Shown: positions 1 to 6,095, counted from the stretch's first letter. The stretch: 7,095 nucleotides of DNA from Candidatus Aenigmatarchaeota archaeon (GCA_027310605.1 DAIDAN010000030.1:1-7095); one strand, 5' to 3'. A program made the numbers and translations. Notes: a model not told the origin generated them from the letters alone.

Positions 1-71
1 TTCTTCATGTTTTCTTCGTTGATAGGCTGCTTCGCGGAATGAAGCAGCAAGCTTGCATACATCAGCTCCAT
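1..71 (-). CDS. rpl12: Ribosomal protein L12/P1 (archaeal type), N-terminal part, cut by window edge
   Basis: Only the first 23 codons are in the window. They read MELMYASLLLHSAKQP followed by INEEN, which matches the archaeal L12/P1 opening (ME-Y-YAALLLHSAGK-INEEN). This N-terminal helical region dimerises and docks on the L10 spine; the protein forms the ribosomal stalk that recruits translation GTPases. Two ATGs lie in tandem at 74-72 and 71-69. The second is preferred because the ribosome binding site GGTGA (81-77) then has a 5-nt spacing. A TATA box about 25 bases before the expected transcript start gives it its own promoter. It follows L10 on the same strand, as in other archaea. The gene is partial because of the window edge and shows no damage. 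Confidence 0.9.
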   Translation of the reverse strand, partial: MELMYASLLLHSAKQPINEENMK

Positions 72-110
72 CATAATCACCATTTAAATTTTTATTTTTG
101 GAATATGAAA

Positions 111-120
111 GTATTTAAGC
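111..120 (-). promoter_or_regulatory. TATA box of the L12 gene
   Basis: On the minus strand the sequence is GCTTAAATAC. Its centre lies about 44 bases before the L12 start codon, so initiation 25-27 bases downstream would give a leader of roughly 18 nt containing the GGTGA ribosome binding site. The 219-base gap between the L10 stop and the L12 start is AT-rich and holds no other convincing gene. L12 may therefore be expressed separately from L10, as expected for a protein needed in several copies per ribosome. Confidence 0.6.
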
Positions 121-290
121 GTTTCCTGGGTTTTTTGTTTGTTGCATTTCTGATTCATCCGCATTTTTGCGTTCCGATTTCAATATTGAAAATCCTGCAA
201 AACAAAAATCCTTCATCCGAATAAAAATATCTTCAACAGCAATTTTTCATTTTAATTCTGCAATAAGTATCTTTTATGGAAAAATCGTTT

Positions 291-1085
291 TCACCCTTCC
301 AACTTCGCCGCGGATGCGAGCGCCTTCGCCTGCATCTGCGCCTTCGCAAGTATCGCGCCAACCGTCTCTTTCAAAGGGATGACCGCGTTGACGGAGAGGT
401 TGAAAGCCGCTGAGTGCGCCCTTGACAGGTCCGCAAGATACTGCTCCTGCGTCACGGAAAGCACACCCTTCCCGTAAACCAAACCGTTCTCGTAAAGCGC
501 GACAAGATTGATTCCGATTTCCATCGGCTCCATTTTCAACAGGTTCAACGCGGCTACCAATTCCGCGGAGAGCTTGTCGCCGGCTTTTGCGACAGTAACA
601 TCCTTTATCACAGCTATTTTTCCAGCCTCGACTTTCGCGGGGATTTTCACTTTCGAGAGCGTTGTTATCGCGGGGCCCGGAGGAATATCTGTCGGTCCCG
701 CGGAAACCACAATCTCCTTCGGAGTCAAGTCCCCGACTTTCGCTGCAACGGAGGACTTGTTCTTCTGCAAAAAAAATAATATCTTGAAAGGATTCATCTC
801 CGTGAAAAGCAGTGCCGGCTGCCCTGCGATAAAGGGCTCGAGCTTCTCCAAGCCGGACTCCTTCACCGCGAAGAGCAGTGTGCTCTTTTTTGCTGTCTTG
901 ATTTTCGCCTTTCCCGCCAAATCCTTCCTTATCTTCTGCATCTGGCGCGCGGGCATCTTGTACATATCTATTATCCCGATGACGGGCGAACCTTTCAAAT
1001 CAGAGGCTATCTGTTTCACAGCCTCGACCTTCTCCTTCCTCACCTCGCGCTTCTCTTTTTTCCCGGTTGGTTTTCGTTTTGTCAT
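291..1085 (-). CDS. rplP0: Ribosomal protein L10 (P0), archaeal type, short C-terminus
   Basis: This 264-residue protein anchors L12 dimers to the large subunit. The basic N-terminus (MTKRKPTGKKEKREV) leads into the rRNA-binding domain, with a segment reading SPVIGIIDMYKMPARQMQKI. The archaeal/eukaryotic insert domain follows, with a proline-rich stretch (AGPTDIPPGPAITTL) and MEPMEIGINLVALYENGLVY. The C-terminal helix contains AKAQMQAKALASAA. The ATG at 1085 is chosen over an in-frame ATG at 1115 because the TATA box at 1121-1130 predicts a transcript start near 1100, and GTGAT lies 5-9 bases before the ATG at 1085. Archaeal L10 proteins usually run to about 290-340 residues and end in a charged Glu/Lys-rich tail. 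This one stops at AKLEG without that tail, so it is naturally short or trimmed. The family assignment is secure. Confidence 0.93.
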   Translation of the reverse strand: MTKRKPTGKKEKREVRKEKVEAVKQIASDLKGSPVIGIIDMYKMPARQMQKIRKDLAGKAKIKTAKKSTLLFAVKESGLEKLEPFIAGQPALLFTEMNPFKILFFLQKNKSSVAAKVGDLTPKEIVVSAGPTDIPPGPAITTLSKVKIPAKVEAGKIAVIKDVTVAKAGDKLSAELVAALNLLKMEPMEIGINLVALYENGLVYGKGVLSVTQEQYLADLSRAHSAAFNLSVNAVIPLKETVGAILAKAQMQAKALASAAKLEG

Positions 1086-1120
1086 TCGAATCACGATATT
1101 ATGGATTGCATTCAACGGAC

Positions 1121-1130
1121 GCTTATTTAG
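1121..1130 (-). promoter_or_regulatory. TATA box of the L10 gene
   Basis: The minus strand reads CTAAATAAGC. Initiation about 26 bases downstream would fall near 1100, leaving a leader of about 15 nt before the ATG at 1085. This supports the downstream start codon and suggests L10 can be transcribed independently of the genes upstream of it. Confidence 0.5.
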
Positions 1131-1170
1131 CTGCTTTTTGTCTGAATACGTATTGATTTTCTCTCTATTT

Positions 1171-1602
1171 TCATCCTAAGTCGTTTATGCATTCATGGCA
1201 TGAATTAACATCCGATATTTCATCTGCCAATGATATGCATTCTGGACAAAATTCCCTTCCGCAGGTTTCACACAATGTTAACAATCTGTTTTCTTTTTCG
1301 CATCCCTCGCATTTTTCTCCAATAAATTCAATATCTATTTCAGCTTCATCGAGTATCTTTTTTACTTTTTGAAATTCTTCCTCATAGGGAGGTGACCCTA
1401 ATCTAATATAATTCTCATTCTCCTTTCCTGCAAAATATGTTAATTCTATGCTGCAGGACTTATCGGAAATTTTTATGAATTCTGAAATCCCAAAACTGTT
1501 TCCATAAGGCTGATTTTTTCTAAGCGTTTCCCACTCTTTTTTATCTAGGAATATATACTGTGCGTATTTTTCCTTGCCCTCTCGTTTTATTATCTTTGCC
1601 AT
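1171..1602 (-). CDS. Uncharacterised protein with four CxxC pairs (treble-clef or B-box-like zinc module)
   Basis: I do not recognise the family. The product is 143 residues from the ATG at 1602; an alternative ATG at 1611 adds MPI. The N-terminal ~90 residues are charged and look like a small alpha/beta domain (YAQYIFLDKKEWETLRKN). The C-terminal ~45 residues hold eight cysteines in four CxxC pairs at about C98/C101, C111/C114, C119/C122 and C135/C138. The core reads LCETCGREFCPEC. That spacing suggests two zinc ions bound in a cross-brace or B-box-like fold. The gene starts about 20 bases after the stop of the deoxyribosyltransferase-like gene, so the two are probably co-transcribed. It is visibly more AT-rich than the ribosomal genes beside it, which could mean different ancestry. 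The zinc-binding call is inferred from cysteine spacing alone. Confidence 0.75.
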   Translation of the reverse strand: MAKIIKREGKEKYAQYIFLDKKEWETLRKNQPYGNSFGISEFIKISDKSCSIELTYFAGKENENYIRLGSPPYEEEFQKVKKILDEAEIDIEFIGEKCEGCEKENRLLTLCETCGREFCPECISLADEISDVNSCHECINDLG

Positions 1603-1623
1603 AATCGGCATCTTTTTAAATTT

Positions 1624-2076
1624 TCACATCGTCGGAATCCTTATCATCTCGAGCCTGCCGTTCAATATCATTGGTTTCATTGACTCGATTTCCTCCGCGC
1701 CCGAAAGGCTCTCGTTCAATGGATTCAAGATAAAAATCCTCTTGCCGTGCTCGAACGCGACTGCGATCTCCATCAGCGTCGAGGCGCCGATGTAATTCTT
1801 TATTCCGTTCTTGTCGAAGTTGCAGACCAAAATCCCGTCCGCAGTTTTTATCTTCTCGATATGGCTTTTCATTTTTTCCGCGTTGAACTTCCTGAACTTG
1901 TCAGCCTCGAACTTTTTCATCTGCTCGAGCCATTTCTTTATGTCAGTTATTCCCTTCTTTCTCGCCTCCTCCGCGGTGTCCGAGACGAGCGCGACATACC
2001 CCATCTTCCCCAGCCTTTCCTTGATTTCGTCGAACTCCTTCTGGAATGCAAGGCTCCCGCAAAGCACTATTTTCAA
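1624..2076 (-). CDS. Nucleoside 2-deoxyribosyltransferase-superfamily protein, TTG start
   Basis: The 150-residue Rossmann-like protein opens with KIVLCGSLAF, typical of the nucleoside 2-deoxyribosyltransferase superfamily. It continues with a strand ADGILVCNFD (79-88) and the block NYIGASTLMEIAVAFEHGK (94-112), where the Glu at about 103 corresponds to the catalytic glutamate position of the family. It ends with IFILNPL and MKPMILNGRL. Enzymes of this fold transfer deoxyribose between bases or hydrolyse nucleoside monophosphates. Archaeal members of this short type are mostly uncharacterised, so the substrate is unknown. No in-frame ATG precedes the motif. The TTG at 2076-2074 gives the expected N-terminus, with GTGGT a few bases upstream as a weak ribosome binding site. 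The out-of-frame ATG at 2080 is ignored. It lies between L1 and L10 in a same-strand series. Confidence 0.82.
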   Translation of the reverse strand: MKIVLCGSLAFQKEFDEIKERLGKMGYVALVSDTAEEARKKGITDIKKWLEQMKKFEADKFRKFNAEKMKSHIEKIKTADGILVCNFDKNGIKNYIGASTLMEIAVAFEHGKRIFILNPLNESLSGAEEIESMKPMILNGRLEMIRIPTM

Positions 2077-2150
2077 GCATTACCACTTCGGTTGCGTTTT
2101 CGTCTGTCCTGCTTTTTATTTTCTTGTTGTTGCGAAAACCTTTTTGTGAA

Positions 2151-2300
2151 TCAACGCGGGCAGCAGATTTGCGGCTTGAAAGCGTTCTTGTATTCTTCTA
2201 TTTGTTTCAACAGTTCGCCTCCGGTGTATTTTTGTTCTTTGGTACCCAAATGCAAATACGCTTCCAACGCTCCTAAAACAAAGCTCTCTTTTGTTAGCAT
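2151..2300 (-). CDS. Small uncharacterised protein, 49 residues
   Basis: This short reading frame begins MLTKESFVLGALEAYLHL, has a central KYTGGELLKQIEEYKNAF and ends QICCPR. The best support is the start: a strong ribosome binding site, GGTGA (2310-2306), lies 5 nt before the ATG at 2300. A second ATG at 2306 overlaps that site and would only add MA. The predicted structure is helical and amphipathic, ending in a CC pair. It starts 31 bases after the L1 stop and is followed on the same strand by the deoxyribosyltransferase-like gene, so it probably belongs to the L1 transcript. I recognise no family. It is likely real because of its ribosome binding site and sensible composition, but its function cannot be stated. 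Confidence 0.62.
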   Translation of the reverse strand: MLTKESFVLGALEAYLHLGTKEQKYTGGELLKQIEEYKNAFKPQICCPR

Positions 2301-2331
2301 AGCCATCACCTTTTTTTGTTACATCAAAGAT

Positions 2332-2991
2332 TTATTTTTTTGTGTTTTCAACCAAATCAATCTTTACCGGCTTGCCCATCGTGAGTTTCACATAAGCGTT
2401 TTTTATCTGGTCCTTTCCCTTCGGCAGCAGCCCCTCAACCGCGTGCAAAACAGTTTCAATATTTTTCGCGACATGCTCGTCTTCCATCGTTTCATTCCCG
2501 ACTATGCAGCCGATTGCGGCGGAATCCTTTACAGCGAACTTCGCCGTGCTCTTCGTCCTCTCAACGAGCGGCTTTATGTCCGACAGCGTCGCGGGCACGG
2601 GCTTCGGCATCTTGTTCCTCGGGCCGAGCACCTGACCGAGATACCTTCCTACCAGCGGCATCAGCGCTGGCGCCTCCGCAAGGAAGAAATCGCATTTCGC
2701 TGCGAGCTTTTTCGCGGTCTTCTTCGTGAATCCGGAAATCTCCTCTTTCCTTACCAGCACGACGCTCTCGTCCGCTATCCTGTTTACCTGCGGCACAAGC
2801 GAGTCGGCTATTATGCATATTTTCGGCTTCCTCGCGGGATGCGGCAGAACAACCTCGCCCTTTATCTTGTTTTCCGGCTTCTTGAGGTCGAGGTTCTTGA
2901 AATTAATCGCGAGGTCTATCGACTGCGAAAACTTCCTCTTTTTCGCATTCCCCCGCGCGCTCTTAATCGCAGAAACAATTTTCTCGGTCAT
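2332..2991 (-). CDS. rpl1: Ribosomal protein L1 (archaeal uL1)
   Basis: The 219-residue protein builds the L1 stalk next to the E site and guides deacylated tRNA out of the ribosome. Family landmarks are RKFSQSIDLAINFKNLDLKK (about 19-38), the second-domain strand KPKICIIADS, and LGQVLGPRNKMPKPVP near 118-133, the signature loop that packs on 23S rRNA. The C-terminus NAYVKLTMGKPVKIDL is also typical. An upstream TTG at 3000 would add three residues. The ATG at 2991 is preferred, with GGTTGAT 4-5 bases before it. Archaeal L1 proteins usually repress their own message by binding a leader or early coding structure, and the leader here contains two hairpins (see the leader entry). It heads the minus-strand series that ends with L10 and L12. 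Confidence 0.95.
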   Translation of the reverse strand: MTEKIVSAIKSARGNAKKRKFSQSIDLAINFKNLDLKKPENKIKGEVVLPHPARKPKICIIADSLVPQVNRIADESVVLVRKEEISGFTKKTAKKLAAKCDFFLAEAPALMPLVGRYLGQVLGPRNKMPKPVPATLSDIKPLVERTKSTAKFAVKDSAAIGCIVGNETMEDEHVAKNIETVLHAVEGLLPKGKDQIKNAYVKLTMGKPVKIDLVENTKK

Positions 2992-3006
2992 GATTATCAA
3001 CCGCTC

Positions 3007-3038
3007 GCTTGTCTTTCGACAAGCTGCTGCATAAGCAG
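3007..3038 (-). promoter_or_regulatory. Structured leader of L1 mRNA: two hairpins before the ribosome binding site
   Basis: On the minus strand the first hairpin is CTGC-TTAT-GCAG (3038-3027). The second is GCTTGTC-GAAA-GACAAGC (3024-3007), a perfect 7-bp stem closed by a GNRA-type GAAA loop. The ribosome binding site follows within about 10 nt. Methanococcal L1 is known to repress translation by binding a site in its own mRNA. Placement here fits such a control element, but I cannot match the L1-binding consensus by eye, so the regulatory role is inferred. Confidence 0.45.
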
Positions 3039-3060
3039 TAAGGATTGTGTGGAGGGAAAG

Positions 3061-3068
3061 TATTTAAA
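3061..3068 (-). promoter_or_regulatory. TATA box of the L1 gene series
   Basis: The minus strand reads TTTAAATA within GCCTTTAAATACTTT. The predicted transcript start is near 3039, giving a leader of about 48 nt that begins exactly where the two leader hairpins begin. It is back to back with the TATA box of the plus-strand gene at 3117. Confidence 0.65.
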
Positions 3069-3086
3069 GGCTTGCGAGATTCACGA

Positions 3087-3093
3087 ATATAAA
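3087..3093 (+). promoter_or_regulatory. TATA box giving a leaderless transcript at 3117
   Basis: AATATAAA centres about 26 bases before the ATG at 3117, which is the normal archaeal distance from TATA box to transcript start. No ribosome binding site precedes the ATG. The message is therefore predicted to begin at or next to the start codon. Confidence 0.6.
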
Positions 3094-3116
3094 TCTCTTA
3101 ATTCTTAACGGTTTTT

Positions 3117-4097
3117 ATGAGTTACATAAAGGAAGAGTTCGAAGTTGCCCGAAATCTGTTTGAAAAACCTGTTGAGCGATGGATAACTCCGTTCAGATGC
3201 GAGTATTGTGGAGAAAATGGAATGAAAGGACATAGATATAAAGGCGAGACAAAATTCAGGCATCCAGACTGCTTTTTGTTATATTCAACAGAAATTACCA
3301 AGGAAACACCGATTGATTTGTTAATGGAAATCAATGATTCAGAAAAGCCAAAGTTTACTTTTGACAAAGCTTCATTCAGAAAAATAATTCCGGCAGCAGT
3401 TGATAAATCGCCATCGCAATACAATTATTTCTTGGTTGGAGACGTATCAAGCGATTCTGTTTTGATTAAAGATTTTAAACCAGTACCTTTTTTCAATTAT
3501 CCGCGCGAGCCCGGAACTTTCGGCGAATGGGAATACAGGGAAGCGTCCTCCGAAGAATTGAATGAGCTGAACAAGCTTAATGTTGTCGGTTATATGCACG
3601 CTCATAATGCAAAACAAATAAGCCATTCAGATTTGTTTTATGAGTATTTTTACTCCCGCCTCTTGGGCGGCGAAGGAGAGAATATTTTCAGAGTCCATGC
3701 GCAACTCAACACTTTCTATCCCTTATTGAAAGAGCTAACGCTTCTCAATCATAAAAAGTTCAAGGGCGAGAAACCTTTGACGGAAAGCGAAGGCTGGAGC
3801 GATGTTCCCACCATGCAGTTCGAGAGATATCTTCAGGCTAAAGAAGGCGAGTATTCCGAACTGTTGGAAGAAGCAAAAAAGCAGGCTTCTGAAAAAATAA
3901 TCTCAAGGCCGAAAGATTATATGCGCACATACACAACAATCCCAGAAGTTTTTGTTTCCGATGATGATGTTAATCTTTTTAGGGAACTTGGATATTGGAT
4001 GGATAAAGACAATCTGGATGTTAATACTTTTACAAATCTTGAGCTTTTGAAAAGAATTCATGGAAAGATAAAGAAATTGCCGTTTGAAGTAAAATGA
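3117..4097 (+). CDS. Zinc-finger protein with a JAMM/MPN-like domain
   Basis: The 326-residue product starts at a leaderless ATG. Residues 28-52 hold a probable zinc site, C28/C31 then H49/C52 (RCEYCG ... RHPDCF). Residues about 85-180 resemble a JAB/MPN metalloprotease domain: strand YNYFLVGDV, then SVLIKDFKPVP, then VVGYMHAHNAKQISHSD at 156-172. The last supplies H161, H163, S169 and D172, an HxH-S-D arrangement like the JAMM zinc motif. The spacing differs from the usual HxHx7Sx2D: here five residues separate the second His from the Ser. The glutamate normally found just before the GxLxG-type strand is replaced by Gln/Tyr, so activity is doubtful. The remaining 150 residues are helical and charged, with no recognised family. 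JAMM enzymes cleave ubiquitin-like conjugates or related bonds; the substrate here is unknown. The gene is more AT-rich than its ribosomal neighbours. Confidence 0.7.
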   Translation: MSYIKEEFEVARNLFEKPVERWITPFRCEYCGENGMKGHRYKGETKFRHPDCFLLYSTEITKETPIDLLMEINDSEKPKFTFDKASFRKIIPAAVDKSPSQYNYFLVGDVSSDSVLIKDFKPVPFFNYPREPGTFGEWEYREASSEELNELNKLNVVGYMHAHNAKQISHSDLFYEYFYSRLLGGEGENIFRVHAQLNTFYPLLKELTLLNHKKFKGEKPLTESEGWSDVPTMQFERYLQAKEGEYSELLEEAKKQASEKIISRPKDYMRTYTTIPEVFVSDDDVNLFRELGYWMDKDNLDVNTFTNLELLKRIHGKIKKLPFEVK

Positions 4098-4123
4098 TTC
4101 CTAGACTTATTATCTCTCCAGAA

Positions 4124-4133
4124 TTTATTTAAA
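4124..4133 (+). promoter_or_regulatory. TATA box of the PH-domain membrane protein gene
   Basis: TTTATTTAAA lies about 26 bases before 4156. Transcription would begin just before the GTGAT ribosome binding site, leaving only about 10 nt of leader before the ATG at 4165. Confidence 0.55.
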
Positions 4134-4164
4134 CTAACACGGACATTCATATTTCGTGATTCCA

Positions 4165-4656
4165 ATGCCAATCGAGGAGACGATACGCAGGCTGCGCCCG
4201 AGCAGGATTTCCTTCCTGAAGAATTATCTGCTCTCCGCGCTTCTCGCGATTTTTCTTGCCTATCTTTATCTCGTGCGCTTTCCCGTGATGCAGTTCGGAT
4301 TTTACGCAGCCGCATTCCTCGCGCTCCTGTTTTTGGCGCTGCCGGAAATCGAGAGGCTGAGAAGCACTTATGCAATAACCTCGAGCCAGGCGATAATAGA
4401 GGAGGGGATAATCTCGAGAAAGCGGAGAAGCATCTTCTTCAGCAACGCGGATGTCGCAGTGCACCAGAACTTTTTGCAGAGATTGCTGCGGTACGGCTCA
4501 GTCACGGTTGGCTCGAGCACGGGAAGGGAGCACATGGAGCTGAGGATGAAAGGCATAAAAAAGCCGAAGGAACTCGCATACAGCATCGAGAAGCTGATAA
4601 GGGACTACAGCGCGGTAAGGGCGAGAAACGCGGAAACGCCGGCAAAGAGGGAATGA
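4165..4656 (+). CDS. Membrane protein with bacterial-PH-like (YdbS/DUF304) domain
   Basis: The 163-residue protein has a short charged N-terminus (MPIEETIRRLRPSR) and two adjacent membrane helices at about 18-38 (FLKNYLLSALLAIFLAYLYL) and 41-62. A cytosolic PH-like domain of about 80 residues follows, starting at STYAITSSQAIIEEGIISRK. The pattern 'Y-IT--r-iie-Gii-rk-rsI--s-i--v---q---qr-l-yG-v-v-sstg' is that of the bPH2/YdbS family. It ends with IKKPKELAYSIEKLI and a charged tail. Family members sit in the cytoplasmic membrane with unknown biochemical roles. An in-frame GTG at 4156 could be a leaderless start (MIPMPIEE), but GTGAT there also serves as a ribosome binding site for the ATG at 4165, which I prefer. 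It is a single-gene unit, followed by T-rich sequence. Confidence 0.8.
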   Translation: MPIEETIRRLRPSRISFLKNYLLSALLAIFLAYLYLVRFPVMQFGFYAAAFLALLFLALPEIERLRSTYAITSSQAIIEEGIISRKRRSIFFSNADVAVHQNFLQRLLRYGSVTVGSSTGREHMELRMKGIKKPKELAYSIEKLIRDYSAVRARNAETPAKRE

Positions 4657-4679
4657 TATTGCGTTTTCGTCCGCTCTGA

Positions 4680-4750
4680 TTTTTTTATTTTAATAAACCT
4701 GAAAACCATTTCAGATATTTTTTATTATTGATTTTTTATTTTTCTCTTTT
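4680..4750 (+). terminator. T-rich termination region after the PH-domain gene
   Basis: Starting 21 bases after the stop codon there is a run of seven T (4680-4686). More T tracts follow at 4717-4723 and 4732-4750. Archaeal RNA polymerase terminates at such oligo-T tracts without needing a hairpin. The rest of the 130-base gap before the kinase gene holds only AT-rich promoter-like sequence. Confidence 0.5.
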
Positions 4751-4795
4751 GAAGAAGACTTCTGAAAATAAAAAGTTAAATTTTAGATGAGAAAT

Positions 4796-5299
4796 ATGAG
4801 CAAGCAAAAAATCATCGCGCTCACGGGAACCCCCGGAACGGGAAAAACAAATATCGCAAAGATTCTGAAGAAGAAGGGTTTTGCAGTAATCGACTTGAAC
4901 CTTGAGATAAGGAAGCGCAGGCTTTATTTCGTCTACGACAGGAAAAGGAAAACCTATGTCGCGGATATGAAAAAAATTGGAAATTTTTTGAGAAAGAAGT
5001 TAAGATCAGAAAAATATGAAAGCAAAGTCGTAATAATCGATTCACATCTCTCCCACCTGCTTCCTACAAGCCTTATCAATGCCGTTGTTGTCCTGCGCTG
5101 CTCTCCAGAGGTTTTGGAAAAAAGATTGAAGGAAAGGGGCTGGAGCGCGGAAAAAATCCGCGAGAACGTCGAGTCCGAGATAATCGGGCTTATAGAATAC
5201 GAGGCGCGGGAAAGGCACAAGAAAGTTTTTGCGATTGACGCGACAAAACTCAAGGCGGGGCAGATAGTGAATAAAATAATAAACCTATTTAAACCTTAA
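4796..5299 (+). CDS. Adenylate kinase 6 / Fap7-type NTPase
   Basis: The 167-residue P-loop protein belongs to the AK6 (Fap7, hCINAP) family. This broad-specificity nucleotide kinase/ATPase works with ribosomal protein uS11 in late small-subunit rRNA maturation in eukaryotes and archaea. Landmarks are the Walker A loop GTPGTGKT at 11-18, LNLEIRKRRLYFVYDRKRKT (35-54), the family block DSHLSHLLP (82-90), VVVLRCSPEVLEKRL (97-111) and the short lid segment ERGWSAEKIRENVESE. Family members are normally 160-190 residues, so it is complete. Two ATGs are possible, at 4787 (adding MRN) and 4796. The second gives the usual spacing from N-terminus to Walker A, but neither has a strong ribosome binding site. 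AT-rich sequence at 4763-4780 could hold the TATA box. It precedes L40e on the same strand, consistent with ribosome biogenesis. Confidence 0.9.
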   Translation: MSKQKIIALTGTPGTGKTNIAKILKKKGFAVIDLNLEIRKRRLYFVYDRKRKTYVADMKKIGNFLRKKLRSEKYESKVVIIDSHLSHLLPTSLINAVVVLRCSPEVLEKRLKERGWSAEKIRENVESEIIGLIEYEARERHKKVFAIDATKLKAGQIVNKIINLFKP

Positions 5300-5495
5300 A
5301 GCGGAAATGTTAGAAGCGATTAAGCGTCTACCTAAAAACGATTTTTCCGTATCTGATAACGATAATGGTTTGAAATGAAAAATCCTGCGGAAGAAAAACC
5401 ATATAGAATTAAATTTACAGGAAAGATTTTTGTATTTCAGAATAATTCATTACCAACCTAACAAACAAAAATATTTTTCAAAAAAGCTGATAATA

Positions 5496-5672
5496 ATGGT
5501 AAAGCAGAAAATGGAGCCCACGATGAGCCGCCTTTACAACCGCGTCTATGTGTGCATGAAGTGCAACGCGAAAATAAGGGCTGACGCGGAGAAGGTCATG
5601 GCAGGAAAGGTGAAGTGCAGGAAGTGCGGCTATTACGGGCTGCGCCAGAAGTCCAAGGAGCTGAAAGTGTGA
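5496..5672 (+). CDS. rpl40e: Ribosomal protein L40e (eL40)
   Basis: The 58-residue zinc-ribbon protein of the large subunit has C20/C23 (VCMKCNAKIRA) and C41/C44 (CRKCGYYGLRQKSKEL). These match the archaeal/eukaryotic eL40 signature CMRCNA ... CRKCGY-GLRPKAKE. The reading frame extends upstream of 5496, but the ATG there follows GCTGAT with a 5-nt gap, very like the start of L1 (TGATAATC-ATG). It also gives a length close to the family's ~50 residues. An internal ATG at codon 10 is possible. The 196-base gap before it shows no gene I can support. The Arg in the conserved GLR is encoded by CGC (5643-5645), which matters for reading the unusual tRNA at 6511. Confidence 0.92.
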   Translation: MVKQKMEPTMSRLYNRVYVCMKCNAKIRADAEKVMAGKVKCRKCGYYGLRQKSKELKV

Positions 5673-5792
5673 TTTGTTTCTTGAAATATTTTTCATATAT
5701 TCATTATGATTTTAATTTAAGCATGCATTCTGCTGCGCAATTGCAAATGAATCCGTAATGATTTTCAATCATAAAAACATTTCTTTCAAAAA

Positions 5793-5805
5793 AAATATTT
5801 ATAAG
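5793..5805 (+). promoter_or_regulatory. TATA box giving a leaderless transcript at 5829
   Basis: AAATATTTATAAG centres about 29 bases before the ATG at 5829, and the bases just before that ATG (ACTGGTTTTT) contain no ribosome binding site. This predicts a leaderless or almost leaderless message for the zinc-ribbon protein. The remaining intergenic sequence 5673-5792 is AT-rich and otherwise featureless. Confidence 0.55.
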
Positions 5806-5828
5806 ACTGAAAACGAAAACTGGTTTTT

Positions 5829-6095
5829 ATGTTCGGTAAAATCGACTCGATAATAAAGGAAAAAAATCTCAAGCCGAGCAGGTGCGTCTACCACACGATG
5901 CGCCTGCTCGAGAACGGCGGAAAGGTGCGCGTGCTTGTTCTTTCAGACCGGATAGCGAGGGCGGAATACATCTGCCCGAAGTGCGGGTTCTGCGGGTTTG
6001 TCGAAGCGGAGTGGAAGAGGCCGTTCTCCGTGAAATGCGAAAAGTGCGGCGCGACAATAAAGGTGCCGAAGCTAAAAGGAAAGAAGGATTTCTGA
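5829..6095 (+). CDS. Small archaeal zinc-ribbon protein, function unknown
   Basis: The 88-residue protein has an N-terminal basic/hydrophobic part of about 45 residues (SRCVYHTMRLLENGGKVRVL) and a C-terminal zinc ribbon. The ribbon has C49/C52 (YICPKCGFCG) and C70/C73 (KCEKCGATIKVPKLKGKK), separated by EAEWKRPFSV, with an extra C55. It ends in a lysine-rich tail. The block 'C--CG ... W-RPF---C--CG--i-VPKL' looks conserved as in small archaeal proteins, but I cannot name a characterised family. The zinc ribbon and basic tail suggest nucleic-acid binding. Its place after the AK6 kinase and L40e suggests, without proving, a ribosome or translation role. It has its own TATA box and a leaderless start, so it is probably a separate unit. 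The assignment as a real gene is firm. Confidence 0.85.
   Translation: MFGKIDSIIKEKNLKPSRCVYHTMRLLENGGKVRVLVLSDRIARAEYICPKCGFCGFVEAEWKRPFSVKCEKCGATIKVPKLKGKKDF

Noticed and set aside
39..382. Two plus-strand frames across the L12/L10 region
   Set aside because: They overlap the L12 start and L10 end on the other strand, with low-complexity His/Phe or Ser/Pro products.
508..1179. Open frame of 223 codons on the plus strand
   Set aside because: It is antisense to L10, with a Phe/Ser-rich product and no ribosome binding site.
2561..2818. Minus-strand frame of 85 codons inside L1
   Set aside because: It lies in an alternate frame of the confidently assigned L1 gene.
1747..3108. Open frame of 453 codons on the plus strand
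   Set aside because: It runs antisense across the L1, small-protein and deoxyribosyltransferase-like genes. Its product is Leu/Arg/Cys-rich with no recognisable domain, as expected from the shadow of high-GC third positions.
4058..4586. Several minus-strand frames opposite the PH-domain gene
   Set aside because: They are antisense shadows without ribosome binding sites, and the plus-strand frame has clear membrane helices and family motifs.
5307..5378. A 23-codon frame after the kinase, preceded by a TATA-like sequence
   Set aside because: It is too short, has no ribosome binding site, and the product is unremarkable. The TATTTAAA lies inside the kinase end and may be chance. CTGATAA-CG-ATAATGG here resembles the L40e start region but does not continue as a related gene.
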